This document shows, piece by piece, positions 14,456 through 14,560 of a DNA stretch of 14,560 nucleotides. Numbering within the stretch: the stretch's first letter is position 1; each line of letters begins with the position of its first letter. The notes beneath the pieces were generated by a model. It had not been told where the DNA came from. It was given only the letters and a program-made list of their open reading frames with translations, and made no database searches. Position numbers and translations under genes: made by a program. Source of the stretch: Ruminococcus sp. AF46-10NS (lineage in GTDB: Bacteria > Bacillota > Clostridia > Lachnospirales > Lachnospiraceae); contig NZ_QRNF01000062.1 in the NCBI RefSeq assembly GCF_003474435.1, positions 1-14,560 on the forward strand. Direction: 5' to 3'.

Positions 14456-14560
14456 CAAGACCACCCGCTTAGCGGGTGGCTTGCTCTGTCCCTATAAGGG
14501 ACTATTCCCTGCTTGCGCCCGGAAGGCGCACTGACAGTCTGCCAACTGCACCACATTTAC
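14456..14560. other. Cluster of short hairpins, possible IS200/IS605-type end or structured RNA, cut by window edge
   Basis: Three perfect hairpins follow closely. CCACCCGC pairs with GCGGGTGG (14461-14479, loop TTA). GTCCCT pairs with AGGGAC (14488-14502, loop ATA). TGCGCC pairs with GGCGCA (14514-14530, loop CGGAA). None is followed by a T tract, so they are not ordinary terminators. The series of small, tight-loop hairpins resembles subterminal structures of IS200/IS605 elements or their tnpB-associated RNA, and I recall similar sequence near such elements in gut Firmicutes. No transposase is in the window, so this remains a suggestion. Confidence 0.4.

Noticed and set aside
14461..14530. 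CRISPR array
   Set aside because: The hairpins differ in sequence, there are no direct repeats with even spacers, and no cas genes are present.

Overview
The window looks like chromosomal DNA from a Gram-positive anaerobe of the Clostridia, most likely a Lachnospiraceae (Blautia/Ruminococcus-like) genome. The evidence is moderate GC, strong AGGAGG ribosome binding sites, a T-box leader in front of ilvBN, an ABC1-kinase/phasin pair, a Gram-positive type diacylglycerol/undecaprenol kinase and an FtsX-type exporter. The taxon is an inference from gene style, not a database match.

Layout. 1-505 is an AT-rich non-coding region. 506-1991 (+) holds a DUF624 (YesL-like) membrane protein and an AraC-family regulator that is split by a -1 frameshift. 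A bidirectional terminator separates this from a minus-strand block, 2127-8087, which reads leftwards: an ABC transporter ATPase and its FtsX permease (also split by a -1 shift, at a run of seven A), a diacylglycerol kinase, a phasin-like protein and an ABC1/UbiB-type kinase. A divergent promoter region (8088-8399) leads into a plus-strand block: a CNNM/CorC-type membrane protein with CBS domains, then a T-box leader with a consensus promoter, then ilvB (again -1 frameshifted) and ilvN for branched-chain amino acid synthesis. A strong bidirectional terminator follows, then rlmD (23S rRNA uracil methyltransferase) and a small membrane protein with an acidic tail, both on minus. The window ends inside a cluster of short perfect hairpins that resembles the end of a mobile element.

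How the genes work together. ilvB and ilvN make the two subunits of acetolactate synthase and are controlled by the T-box, which probably senses a branched-chain tRNA (candidate codon GUA, Val). The ATPase and the two permease halves form one exporter operon behind a TTGACA/TAACAT promoter. The ABC1 kinase and phasin-like gene form an adjacent pair of unknown role. The other genes are housekeeping or membrane functions.

The most notable pattern is that three otherwise intact genes each carry a net -1 frame change. This suggests either base-call/assembly deletions or recent decay. The permease junction alone sits on an in-frame A AAA AAC slippery heptamer. I did not find a clearly new multi-gene system. 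The best leads are the hairpin cluster at the right edge, the dispersed motif shared by two intergenic regions, and the permease junction.
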